Below are positions 24,129-32,220 of a stretch of 64,000 nucleotides of DNA, one piece after another. The notes under the pieces were generated by a model. The model did not search any database. It worked only from the letters and a program-made list of their open reading frames with translations, and had not been told where the DNA came from. Source of the DNA: F23-D06 sp947165685 (GTDB lineage: Bacteria; Bacteroidota; Bacteroidia; Bacteroidales; WCHB1-69); the NCBI GenBank assembly GCA_947165685.1, contig CAMVBK010000011.1:7294-71293 (forward strand). Direction: 5' to 3'. The position numbers were made by a program, and so were the translations under genes. Position 1 is the first letter of the stretch, and each line of letters begins with the position of its first letter.

Positions 24129-26438
24129 CTACCCTTGCATCGATTTTTCGAGCTCGCGGGCGTGCGCAAGGAACTCATCGACGTTCATCTCCTTGAGGAA
24201 CACCAGCCCGTGGGTGGCGCGCAGCACCGGATTGGGATTCTGGAAGAAGAACGGCTTGCCGAGCAGAAGCTGCACATTCTTGAGCTGATCCACCCAGATG
24301 CTCTGCGCCAGCGTGCTGAACTTGCCGTCGAGCTTGTAGCTCGGGAACGACGCATCAACTTGGCTGAGGTAGCAGTTGGCGAAGGCCGCGTTGAAGGCGC
24401 TGATGTCGTTGAGCGACACCGGCACAATATGCGAGACCTCCGACGGATGGTACTTGTACCACACGTTGCGATACCCCCAAATCTTGAGGTTTGACGTGTC
24501 GTGTTCGTCACGCCAGAGACGCACGGCGTCGGCGATGGCCTGCAACACCTTGTAGTGCGTGTCGGGACCGCTGCCCTCGGGATCGAAGGCCAAGGTGATG
24601 ATGTCCGGCCGAATGGTACGCAGTTCCTCCAAGATGGGCATCACGTCGCGGGTGCGGTTGGGGTTCTCCGTGAAGATGTCGCCCTTGTAGAAGCCGAGGC
24701 GCAGATGGTGCACACGGTCCTGCATCATGCCGAAATGCGCCCACACCAGCTCCTCCTCGAACTCGCGCACCATGCCTTTCAGCTTCTGGATGTCCGTAGG
24801 CATCTTCTGGCCGTCGTAGCAGCTCTTCGTGAAGGCGATGATATCCACAATCCGGGCATCCAACTCTTCCACCGACTTCACATCCCAGATTTCCACCACA
24901 TCGCGCACCAAGCGGTGGGCAAACCCGCGCAGGAACTCGGTCTTTTGCTGCGAGGCGATCTTGATCAAGGAGTGATAGACGTCCTTCTCCCGCTTCAGCT
25001 TATAGCCCTCCGTGAAGAAATTCGGGTAAAAGACCATCTGTATGTTGCCTTCCCTCAACAGATTGAGCGTGTTTGTGAGATGCTTGACGAGGAAAGTGTT
25101 CGTGACGGCGTTGAAGCCAGAGGTCATGATGGAGAAATGCAGTTCGTTGGAAGCGTCGCTGGCGATGTGGTTCAAGTAGGGAAGCATCCCGAGCAGGATG
25201 TCATCGTGGTGCGGCGCGGTGTTGTAAATCACCTTGTTGCGCACCGGTTCCATGCCGCGTTCAATCTTCGAGGTGATGGAGTCGATGCTTTTCTGAATGG
25301 ACGGGAGGCCCAGACCGGGGATCATGCGGCAGAACGTGTCGCTTTGAAGGTCCTCAAGGGTGAGTTTATCGCTGAACTTATCGATGTTCTTGCACAGGTT
25401 CATGATGGCGCGGTCGCTCTTCTCTTGGTTCCAACTTCCGCTCGTATAATATTGGTTCACAGAATCTTTCAGCATTGAGGCAGCACCCGCGGTGAGGTAA
25501 AAGCGGGCATTGGGCATCTTGGCCAGCACGGAAGCGGGGTACTGGTTGCAGGGCTTCTCCTCCAAAGCGAGGCGCACCATCTCGGCCTTGGCCTCGCCCG
25601 CCGCGAAGATGATGGCGACGGCGTCGGGGTTGGAGGTGATGGTGTGCAGCCCGATGGTGATCACGGGACGGAAACGCGACACCTCGATGCCACCCAGGTC
25701 ACCTGCGGCGGCGGCGGCCGTCTCGAAGTTGGTGGCGGTCAGCCGTGTGGTGGAGTGGAAGTCGCTGCCCCGCACATTGAAGGCGATGTGCCCGTCGGGA
25801 CCGATGCCGCCGAGGAAAAAGCCGATGCCGCCCATGTCCATAACTTTCTGCTCGTAAGCGCTGCACCAGTCATCGATCATGAAGATGGAACGCTGTTGCA
25901 GCCGTTCCTGCGCGGTCTTGGCCTCACGGTAGCGCAGCGAAAGATCCACGCGCTGGTCTGGGAACACCTCATCGAAATGCAGGCCCTCCGCCAACGGAAT
26001 CTCGTCGCAGTTGATGAAAATGCCCTTGGAGGCGTCGAGCCCGAAGCCTTCCACATAAAACTTCTGCACATAATTATAGAAACTGTTGTGCTGCGCCGGA
26101 CTGATGGGGTAGAACTCGTCGATCTGCACGAAATGCAGCCCCGACAGCACCGGCTTGCGGGTAAGATGCAAACCATGGTCCTTCCGGAAGGACGCTCCCT
26201 CGGGCGTGTCCCACTCCGCAAGAATCTTCTTCACCCACGTGATGAAATACTCCGGCGTCTTCCCCGTCGGCAAACTGATGACACCATCCGGGTTCCCATC
26301 CACCCATTCCAAGAACCGCAACGCGGTCAACAAGCCCAAAGTCGGGAAATTTTCCACCGTCACATACGGAATGTTCGTCGGGAACTTTTGCACGGCATTC
26401 TGCAAATAAAAACGCTCAACAGATGTATAATTATCCAT
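24129..26438 (-). CDS. nagB: Glucosamine-6-phosphate deaminase fused to a PIG-L-like domain
   Basis: A 769-residue fusion. The N-terminal part carries the NagB/GPI fold (VISLPTGKTPEYF, QIDEFYP, FLGGIGPDGHIAFNVRGSDF), which isomerises and deaminates glucosamine-6-phosphate. From about residue 400 a LmbE/PIG-L-type N-deacetylase domain follows, with the metal motif PHHDDILLG. Such two-domain proteins are common in Bacteroidota. The NagB motif reads NVRGSDF where the classical enzyme has NEPGSSF, so the exact reaction may differ. No nagA lies nearby. It has its own promoter and is divergent from the response-regulator gene. Confidence 0.88.
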   Translation of the reverse strand: MDNYTSVERFYLQNAVQKFPTNIPYVTVENFPTLGLLTALRFLEWVDGNPDGVISLPTGKTPEYFITWVKKILAEWDTPEGASFRKDHGLHLTRKPVLSGLHFVQIDEFYPISPAQHNSFYNYVQKFYVEGFGLDASKGIFINCDEIPLAEGLHFDEVFPDQRVDLSLRYREAKTAQERLQQRSIFMIDDWCSAYEQKVMDMGGIGFFLGGIGPDGHIAFNVRGSDFHSTTRLTATNFETAAAAAGDLGGIEVSRFRPVITIGLHTITSNPDAVAIIFAAGEAKAEMVRLALEEKPCNQYPASVLAKMPNARFYLTAGAASMLKDSVNQYYTSGSWNQEKSDRAIMNLCKNIDKFSDKLTLEDLQSDTFCRMIPGLGLPSIQKSIDSITSKIERGMEPVRNKVIYNTAPHHDDILLGMLPYLNHIASDASNELHFSIMTSGFNAVTNTFLVKHLTNTLNLLREGNIQMVFYPNFFTEGYKLKREKDVYHSLIKIASQQKTEFLRGFAHRLVRDVVEIWDVKSVEELDARIVDIIAFTKSCYDGQKMPTDIQKLKGMVREFEEELVWAHFGMMQDRVHHLRLGFYKGDIFTENPNRTRDVMPILEELRTIRPDIITLAFDPEGSGPDTHYKVLQAIADAVRLWRDEHDTSNLKIWGYRNVWYKYHPSEVSHIVPVSLNDISAFNAAFANCYLSQVDASFPSYKLDGKFSTLAQSIWVDQLKNVQLLLGKPFFFQNPNPVLRATHGLVFLKEMNVDEFLAHARELEKSMQG

Positions 26439-26473
26439 AATTTTAAAGAATTACTGATTCTGACAAACGGCGG

Positions 26474-26481
26474 CAAAAGTA
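26474..26481 (-). promoter_or_regulatory. -7 box of the nagB-fusion gene
   Basis: TACTTTTG on the minus strand, 36 bases before the start codon. Confidence 0.5.
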
Positions 26482-26528
26482 TAAAAAAAGCATTTCTGAA
26501 TCACGGGAAAAAAATTTTTTTTTGAAAA

Positions 26529-26558
26529 TTGACTTTTTAAAAAAAAATATTATCTTTG
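26529..26558 (+). promoter_or_regulatory. Promoter of the response-regulator gene
   Basis: TTG (26529-26531), 19 bases, TATCTTTG (26551-26558). It predicts a leader of about 150 bases and excludes an earlier in-frame start. Confidence 0.7.
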
Positions 26559-26713
26559 CGGAAATTTTTGAGTATGCACCTTTTGGGTCTTGGTATCGGC
26601 TTTTTTCTCGTGCAGGCGAAGGTTTCACAGGGGCAGAAGCGAGAACGGAAATAAAAGGAATACCCAAAGAAAGTTTAGTATTTATCGAAAAACGTCAGGA
26701 AAATTTAACCAGT

Positions 26714-27490
26714 ATGAAATTGAAAAAAGAGAAGGTCATGTTAGTGGACAGCAGTGACAATCTGCGCCATGTGATCAAAGATTACCTGGAACTGTCCGGT
26801 TACGAAGTGACAGACTTCAAGGACGGCCGGGAAGCCGATGAGCTGTTCAACAAAGGTCAGTACGACATTTGCATCATCGATGTGGCGCTGAAGCACTACG
26901 ACGGCTTCCGACTGCTGCAGAACATGCGCAAGATTGACAAAAACGTCCCCATCATCATCCTTTCGTCGTTCTCCGACAAGGAGTACCGCATCAAAGGGTT
27001 CAACTTGGGCTGTGACGACTACGTGACCAAACCGTTCAGCATCGAGGAACTGGGACTGCGCATGCAGGCCATCCTGCGCCGCTGCAAAGCCGTTTCGCCT
27101 CGCCAGTACGTCTCCGAGGACGAAACCATCAAGTTCGGCAACTTCCTGCTCAACTACACCGAGATGCAGCTGATCCACCCCAAGGTCACCCGCACGCTCA
27201 CCCGCAAGGAGTGCGAGCTGCTCAAGCTCCTGCTCGACCACAAGAACAAGCTCGTCCCGCGCGAAATCATCCTCCGCGAGGTCTGGGGCGAGGACGACAA
27301 CACCACCTCCCGCAGCATGGACGTGTTCATGACCAAGCTGCGCGGCTACCTCATCATCGACTGCGAGGACAAGGTGTTGCCCAAGGAACCCGGCCAACGC
27401 AAGACCAAGTACGAGGACGGCTACCAGCCCACCGTGGAGATCTGCAACATCCACGGCACCGGCTTCATGCTCAGAGTGCTGGATAATTAA
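26714..27490 (+). CDS. OmpR-family response regulator (RprY-like)
   Basis: A 258-residue two-domain transcription factor. The receiver domain has phosphoacceptor Asp56 (CIIDVALK) and conserved Lys106 (VTKPFS). The winged-helix output domain spans about residues 135-258 (RTLTRKECELLKLLL, MDVFMTKLRGYL, HGTGFML). The acidic pocket reads VDSSDN, so one of the usual two acidic residues appears to be Ser. No sensor kinase gene is adjacent. The start at 26714 fits the receiver N-terminus and the promoter. The closest known relatives are RprY-type regulators of Bacteroides. Confidence 0.88.
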   Translation: MKLKKEKVMLVDSSDNLRHVIKDYLELSGYEVTDFKDGREADELFNKGQYDICIIDVALKHYDGFRLLQNMRKIDKNVPIIILSSFSDKEYRIKGFNLGCDDYVTKPFSIEELGLRMQAILRRCKAVSPRQYVSEDETIKFGNFLLNYTEMQLIHPKVTRTLTRKECELLKLLLDHKNKLVPREIILREVWGEDDNTTSRSMDVFMTKLRGYLIIDCEDKVLPKEPGQRKTKYEDGYQPTVEICNIHGTGFMLRVLDN

Positions 27491-27540
27491 GAATTCAGAA
27501 CTGAGAACTGAGAGTTAAGAACTGAGAGTTTTGCTCTCCA
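27491..27540. repeat. Tandem repeat GAACTGA plus small hairpin
   Basis: Repeats of the form AGAACTGAGA(A/G) fill 27491-27525. The segment 27526-27538 can form GAGAG/CTCTC. Confidence 0.65.
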
Positions 27541-27599
27541 TCGTTGAGGTTCACAATTCACATTTTAATTTTAGAGACATTATCAGGAAAGTGATTACT

Positions 27600-28463
27600 A
27601 TGTCAAATATAGACAGATTATATGCGAGCGTGGCCCGAAACGGCCACGTTTGTGTTGGATTGGACACTGACGTGTCCTACCTGCCGGAGGCGTTCGCCCA
27701 GCAGCACCCCGGCGTCGAGGAGGGGCTTTTCGCCTTCAACAAGGCCATCATCGACAGCACCCTTGACGTGAGCGCCTGCTACAAGGTGCAGATCGCCTAC
27801 TACGAGGCCTACGGCATGGCCGGCCTGCGCGCCTACGCACGCACCCTCGCCTACCTGCGCGAGAAGAAGGCCGTCGCCATCGCCGACATCAAGCGCGGCG
27901 ACATCGCCAAGACCGCCGAAATGTACGCCAAGGCGCACTTCACCGGCGAGTTCGAGGCCGACTTCATCACCCTTAGCCCCTACATGGGCCTCGACAGTCT
28001 CTCCCCCTACCTGCCTTACCTTAAGGACAACGGAAAGGGCGTGTTCGTGCTCATCCGCACCTCCAACGAGGGCGCGAAGGACATCGAATACCTGCCCACC
28101 GAAGGCGGCCGGCGCGTCTATCACGTGGTCGGCGAGAAACTGCAGGCCCTCGGCAAGGACTACCTCGGCGAGTGCGGCTACTCGGCCGTCGGCGGCGTGA
28201 TGGGCTGCACCCACCCCGACGAGGCGGCGGAGATCCGTTCCATGCTCGACACCACTTTCTTCCTCATCCCCGGCTACGGTGCCCAGGGCGGCAAGGCCGA
28301 AGACATCGCCAAGTACCTCCGCGACGGCAACGGCGGCGTGGTCAACTCCTCCCGCGGCATCCTCCTCGCCTACCGCAAGCAGGACAACGGGGCGGCCCAC
28401 TTCGCCGACTGCGCCCGCGCCGAAGCCATCCGTATGCGCGACGACATCCGCCAGTATCTTTAG
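27600..28463 (+). CDS. pyrF: Orotidine 5'-phosphate decarboxylase
   Basis: Final enzyme of UMP synthesis; decarboxylates OMP. It has 287 residues, the longer type 2 form normal for Bacteroidota. Motifs: VCVGLDTD near the N-terminus, catalytic DIKRGD (96-101), and a C-terminal IPGYGAQGG phosphate loop. The start at 27600 gives MSNIDRLYASV. The gene is followed by a multi-hairpin element and rseP on the same strand, so a shared transcript is possible. Confidence 0.95.
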   Translation: MSNIDRLYASVARNGHVCVGLDTDVSYLPEAFAQQHPGVEEGLFAFNKAIIDSTLDVSACYKVQIAYYEAYGMAGLRAYARTLAYLREKKAVAIADIKRGDIAKTAEMYAKAHFTGEFEADFITLSPYMGLDSLSPYLPYLKDNGKGVFVLIRTSNEGAKDIEYLPTEGGRRVYHVVGEKLQALGKDYLGECGYSAVGGVMGCTHPDEAAEIRSMLDTTFFLIPGYGAQGGKAEDIAKYLRDGNGGVVNSSRGILLAYRKQDNGAAHFADCARAEAIRMRDDIRQYL

Positions 28464-28517
28464 ACGTGTGGCATAAGATAATGGGTGAATTGAATTAGTA
28501 GATTTTTTAAGATATTC

Positions 28518-28599
28518 ATTGAGCAGCCCAGAAGGGGCAAAACGCACGAAGCGCCAATAACCCCACATAAGGCGCAAGCCGCAATGTGGGGTCTATGAC
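28518..28599 (+). repeat. Multi-hairpin intergenic element, copy in the rseP leader
   Basis: Sequence order: GAGCAGCCC...GGGGC (first hairpin), ACGCACGAAGCGCC (second), then arms CCCCACAT and ATGTGGGG around GGCGCAAGCC. It ends 15 bases before the rseP ATG. Confidence 0.8.
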
Positions 28600-28613
28600 A
28601 AAAACTATAAATT

Positions 28614-30002
28614 ATGGGAATTTCCATGCAAATACTCGGCCTCCTGGCCAGCCTGACGTTCCTCGTGGTCACCCACGAGCTCGGGCACTTCACCTTCGCG
28701 AAAATCTTCAAGACCCGCGTGGACCAGTTCTACGTCTTCTTCAACCCGGGCATCTCCCTGATCCGGATGAAGCGTTACGACGGCAAGTTCCATTTCAGCT
28801 TCTTCTCCGGGAAAGCGCCGGAGGAGTGGGCCAAACACCCCGAATCCACCGAATGGGGACTCGGATGGCTGCCTCTCGGCGGCTATTGCTCCATCAACGG
28901 CATGGTGGATGAGACCACCAAGGCCAGCGACCTCGCCAGTGAGGTGCAACCGTGGGAGTTCCGCGCGAAACCCGCCTGGCAACGGTTCTTCATCATCATC
29001 GGCGGCGTACTCGTGAATTTCCTCACGGCCATCATTATATATATATTGATGTGCTTCACCTGGGGCAATGACTACATCCCGCTCAGCAGCGCCAAGTACG
29101 GCCTCGAATTTTCCCAGGAGATGCAGGACGCGGGCTTCCGCAACGGCGACAAGGTGCTCTTGGTTGACACCACCAAGCCCGAGACTCTCGGCGACTTCGC
29201 CAACACCGTGCTGCTTGACAACGTGAAGACCGTCACCGTGGAACGCGACGGCCAGGAAGTGGTCATCGACATCCCAAAAGACCTGCCCCGCAAGGTGGTG
29301 GGCGCCGGATCCTCCAGTCTCTTCTGCAACTACCGCATCCCGTTCGTCGTTGACAGCGTGTTGGCCGGCACCCCGGCAGCGCAGGCCGGCCTCCAAAAGG
29401 GCGACTCCCTCGTCGGCATCAACGACTCCGCCATGTTCTGCTTCTTCGACTTCAAGAAAGTATTCAACGAACATAAAGACAGCACGTTGCAAATCGACTA
29501 TATGCGCGGCGACAGCCTCTGCCACGCAGCCGTCACCCTCGACTCGCTCGGCAACATCGGTGTCGCCTATAGGCAACCCGCCGACTTCTTCGAGGTGGTG
29601 CACGTCGATTACAGCTTCTGGCAATCCATCCCAACGGGCGTGAAACAGGGCTTCAACACCCTCGGCAACTACGTGAAGCAGTTCAAGATCGTCTTCACCA
29701 AGGAGGGCGCCACACAGTTAGGCAGCTTCCTGACCATCGGCAGCATCTTCCCGAAAGTGTGGGACTGGTACCGCTTCTGGAGCATGACCGCCCTGTTAGG
29801 CATCATCCTCGCCTTCATGAACATCATCCCGATCCCAGGCCTCGACGGCGGCTACATCCTCTTCATCCTCGTGGAGATGGTCACCGGCAAGAAGCCCAGC
29901 GACAAGTTCCTCGGCATCGCCAACACCATCGGCTTCGTCCTGCTCATCATACTCATGGTCTATGCGTTGGGGCTGGACTTCCGACGGTTCATCTTTAAGT
30001 AA
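28614..30002 (+). CDS. rseP: Site-2 intramembrane metalloprotease RseP
   Basis: Zinc protease that cleaves transmembrane anti-sigma factors or signal peptides within the membrane. It has 462 residues with HELGH (21-25) in the first helix, two PDZ-like regions in the periplasmic loop, and the second metal motif MNIIPIPGLDGGYILF near the C-terminus. The start could be Met1 (28614) or Met5. An intergenic structured repeat forms its leader. An ECF sigma factor at 43.4 kb is a possible but unproven downstream target system. Confidence 0.93.
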   Translation: MGISMQILGLLASLTFLVVTHELGHFTFAKIFKTRVDQFYVFFNPGISLIRMKRYDGKFHFSFFSGKAPEEWAKHPESTEWGLGWLPLGGYCSINGMVDETTKASDLASEVQPWEFRAKPAWQRFFIIIGGVLVNFLTAIIIYILMCFTWGNDYIPLSSAKYGLEFSQEMQDAGFRNGDKVLLVDTTKPETLGDFANTVLLDNVKTVTVERDGQEVVIDIPKDLPRKVVGAGSSSLFCNYRIPFVVDSVLAGTPAAQAGLQKGDSLVGINDSAMFCFFDFKKVFNEHKDSTLQIDYMRGDSLCHAAVTLDSLGNIGVAYRQPADFFEVVHVDYSFWQSIPTGVKQGFNTLGNYVKQFKIVFTKEGATQLGSFLTIGSIFPKVWDWYRFWSMTALLGIILAFMNIIPIPGLDGGYILFILVEMVTGKKPSDKFLGIANTIGFVLLIILMVYALGLDFRRFIFK

Positions 30003-30048
30003 TGTAGAATGATGAATGTTGGTATGACAGTCAACTATATTATGATGT

Positions 30049-30130
30049 AGTTCCTTAAGCAGTCCCGGAGGGACAAGACGCGCGAAGCGCTAATAACCCC
30101 ACACAAGGCGAAGCCGCAGTGTGAGGCTGC
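30049..30130 (+). repeat. Multi-hairpin intergenic element (class A)
   Basis: CTTAAGCAGTCCCGGAGGGAC, then GCGCGAAGCGC, then arms CCCCACAC and GTGTGAGG around AAGGCGAAGCC. This is the best example of the consensus. It is followed by a degenerate extension to 30176. Confidence 0.85.
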
Positions 30131-30176
30131 ACAGAGTCCCGACATCATGGCGAAACCGCAGCGTGGAACTATCCAT

Positions 30177-30248
30177 AAGGGCTGTAAGCCCGACCTATGT
30201 CAACCCAGGGTGAGCGACAGCGAGCCCTATGACATCCAGAACGAATAA
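30177..30248 (+). repeat. Class B structured intergenic repeat
   Basis: AGGGCTGTAAGCCC hairpin, a link CGACCTATGTCAA, then arms CCCAGGGT and AGCCCTATG-like. Nearly the same sequence occurs at 38643-38712. It ends 10 bases before the nadA ATG. Confidence 0.85.
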
Positions 30249-30258
30249 CGTAAGCAAT

Positions 30259-31179
30259 ATGAATAACGACGAACTCAAAACCGAAATCGCAAAGCTGAAA
30301 CAGCAGAAAAACGCCATCATCCTGGCGCACTACTATACCCTGCCCGAAGTGCAGGAGGTGGCCGACTTCGTGGGCGACAGCCTCGGGCTGGCCCGCAAGG
30401 CCGCCGAAACCCAGGCCGACATCATCCTCTTCGCTGGCGTGCACTTCATGGCGGAGACGGCCAAGATCCTGAACCCGACCCGCAAGGTGCTCGTGCCCGA
30501 CATGAGCGCGGGATGCTCCTTGGCCAACAGCTGCAAGGCCGAAAAACTCGCCGAATTCAAGGCGAAGCACCCCGACCACAAGGTGCTGGCATACGTCAAC
30601 TGCAGCGCGGCCGTGAAAGCACAGTGCGACCTGATCGTCACCTCCGGCAACGCCCTCAAGCTCGTCAACCAGCTGCCCAAGGACGAGAAGATCATCTTCG
30701 TGCCCGACGGCAACCTCGGCGACTACATCAACCGGATGACCGGCCGCGAGATGCTGCTGTGGGACGGTGCCTGCTGCGTGCACGACCACTACGAGGTGGA
30801 GGATCTGGAGAAGGCCAAGGCCGAGCACCCCGACGCGGTGGTGGTGGCGCACCCCGAGTGCCGCCGCGAACTGTTAGAGAAGGTCGATTTCATCGGCTCC
30901 ACCGCCGCCATGCTCAACTTCATCGGCGAGAGCGACGCCAAGGAGTTCATCGTCGTCACCGAGAGCGGCATCATCTACGAGATGCAGAAGCGCAACCCCG
31001 ACAAGAAGCTCTACACGCTCTACGACGGCGCGGTCAAGCACGACTGCGTGAATATGAAGAAGAACAACCTGCTGAACATCTACGCCGCCCTCCTCGAAGA
31101 GCAGCCCGAGCTCATCATGGACGAGGAGCTGCGGAAGAAGGCGCTGGTGCCGATACAGAGGATGCTGGAAATGAGTTAG
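30259..31179 (+). CDS. nadA: Quinolinate synthase
   Basis: [4Fe-4S] enzyme that condenses iminoaspartate with dihydroxyacetone phosphate to quinolinate in NAD synthesis. It has 306 residues. Motifs: ILAHYYTLPEVQEVADFVGD, the cysteine sites GCSLANSC, CCVHDHY and HPECRREL/KHDCVNMKKNN. The start at 30259 follows the structured repeat; earlier in-frame codons lie inside the repeat. No nadB or nadC is beside it. Confidence 0.95.
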   Translation: MNNDELKTEIAKLKQQKNAIILAHYYTLPEVQEVADFVGDSLGLARKAAETQADIILFAGVHFMAETAKILNPTRKVLVPDMSAGCSLANSCKAEKLAEFKAKHPDHKVLAYVNCSAAVKAQCDLIVTSGNALKLVNQLPKDEKIIFVPDGNLGDYINRMTGREMLLWDGACCVHDHYEVEDLEKAKAEHPDAVVVAHPECRRELLEKVDFIGSTAAMLNFIGESDAKEFIVVTESGIIYEMQKRNPDKKLYTLYDGAVKHDCVNMKKNNLLNIYAALLEEQPELIMDEELRKKALVPIQRMLEMS

Positions 31180-31228
31180 CAGTTAGTGATTAGCAGTTAC
31201 AGCGGCTAACGAAAATATTGCGTTCGAA

Positions 31229-31275
31229 GGACCATTCCCTTTCCTTGGGGAAGGGGTGGCCGTAGGCCGGGGTAG
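31229..31275 (+). repeat. Class C structured intergenic repeat
   Basis: Arms CCCTTTCC/GGAAGGG around TTGG, followed by GGCCGTAGGCC. It resembles a sequence type I have seen between Bacteroidota genes; only one copy is in this window. Confidence 0.45.
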
Positions 31276-31288
31276 TAATAAAAAAATC

Positions 31289-31450
31289 TTCCTTAAGCAG
31301 CCTCGAAGAGGCAAGACGCGCGAAGCGCAATTAACCCCACACAAGCGCAGCGCAGTGTGGGGCGAAACCGCAATGTAAGGCGCAGCGCAGTGTGGGGCGA
31401 AGCGCAGTGTGGGGCTACAGCCGCAGTGTAGTGCGCAGCGGCAATCCGCG
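31289..31450 (+). repeat. Multi-hairpin element with internal amplification
   Basis: It starts like the class A element (CTTAAGCAGCCTCGAAGAGGC, GCGCGAAGCGC), then contains three or four tandem variants of GCGCAGTGTGGGGC, lengthening the third stem region. It fills the space between the convergent nadA and TonB-domain genes. Confidence 0.8.
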
Positions 31451-31475
31451 AAAGAAGCTTGTCAGAGACTCGCAG

Positions 31476-31964
31476 CTAATACCTCCACGTCACCGGAATC
31501 TGGTAGTAGCAACGGACGGGCACCCCGTTCACCGTGGCCGGCTCCCATTTAGGCATGGACTGCACGATTCGAATAGCTTCTTTGTCATGATACGGCGGGT
31601 AGAGGGAAACCTTGACTCTCGGTTGCGTGACACTTCCGTCTTTCTCCACGACAAACTCCACCAGCACAGTTCCGGAAACTTCCACATAATTGGGGTAGCG
31701 TATCTCCCGCCGCAGATAGGCATTCAAGGAATCCGCGCCGCCTGGGAATTTCGGGAGAATCTGCGCAAAACGAAAGACAGTGTCACCGTCAATGACTTCG
31801 GCGGCAACAATATCAGGGTCAAATTGCAAATCGGTATCAATATAGTGGTGCTGTGCCACGGTAATCGTGTCTTTCCCTTTTTGGGCAAGTAAAGGAAAAG
31901 CCATCGCGCAAAAAGCGGCGGTCAAGGCCAGTGGCAGCACCCTATTTCGATTGTGGGAGATCAT
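31476..31964 (-). CDS. Secreted TonB C-terminal-domain protein
   Basis: A 162-residue protein with a signal peptide (VLPLALTAAFCAMAFPLLAQ) and a C-terminal TonB-type domain: LPKFPGGADSLNAYL, IRYPNYVEVSGTVLVEFVVE, VQSMPKWEPATVNGVPVRC. It lacks the membrane anchor and proline-rich spacer of a true energy-transducing TonB, so it is more likely a periplasmic protein using the fold. The start at 31964 is chosen because the -7 box lies only 4 bases upstream. Paralogous domains occur at 52958 and 54291. Confidence 0.82.
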   Translation of the reverse strand: MISHNRNRVLPLALTAAFCAMAFPLLAQKGKDTITVAQHHYIDTDLQFDPDIVAAEVIDGDTVFRFAQILPKFPGGADSLNAYLRREIRYPNYVEVSGTVLVEFVVEKDGSVTQPRVKVSLYPPYHDKEAIRIVQSMPKWEPATVNGVPVRCYYQIPVTWRY

Positions 31965-31968
31965 GGCG

Positions 31969-31976
31969 CAAAGATA
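31969..31976 (-). promoter_or_regulatory. -7 box almost touching the start codon (possible leaderless transcript)
   Basis: TATCTTTG on the minus strand ends 4 bases before the ATG at 31964. If used, transcription would begin at or next to the start codon. Confidence 0.45.
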
Positions 31977-31992
31977 CATTTTTTCCGTAACA

Positions 31993-32040
31993 CTTGGAAG
32001 CGTTGTTTCCTATGTGCGACGCTTGGAAGCGTTACTTCCT
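31993..32040. promoter_or_regulatory. Direct repeat with internal dyads between divergent genes
   Basis: Two 19-base copies of CTTGGAAGCGTTnnTTCCT (31993-32011 and 32022-32040) differ at two positions. Each contains GGAA...TTCC. They lie between the TonB-domain gene promoter and the rel gene, so they could be operator sites. Confidence 0.5.
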
Positions 32041-32220
32041 AAGCAAAAAAATCGTATCTTCGCAGCCTGAAAAAAGACCTCAACAAACATGGCTGGCATA
32101 GCGGTGAAACGGAACTGGCACAGACAATTAGAAAGAAGCATACAAAGCGACCGACAGGATTGAGGTGTTTCGGCACAATTATTGCAGTATAAAAACCAAC
32201 CTATAAGATAAAGAGAAGAA

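Noticed and set aside
28518..31450. CRISPR array interpretation of the repeated intergenic elements
   Set aside because: Copies are 0.5-3 kb apart with genes between them, lack uniform spacers and contain several hairpins each; no cas genes are present.
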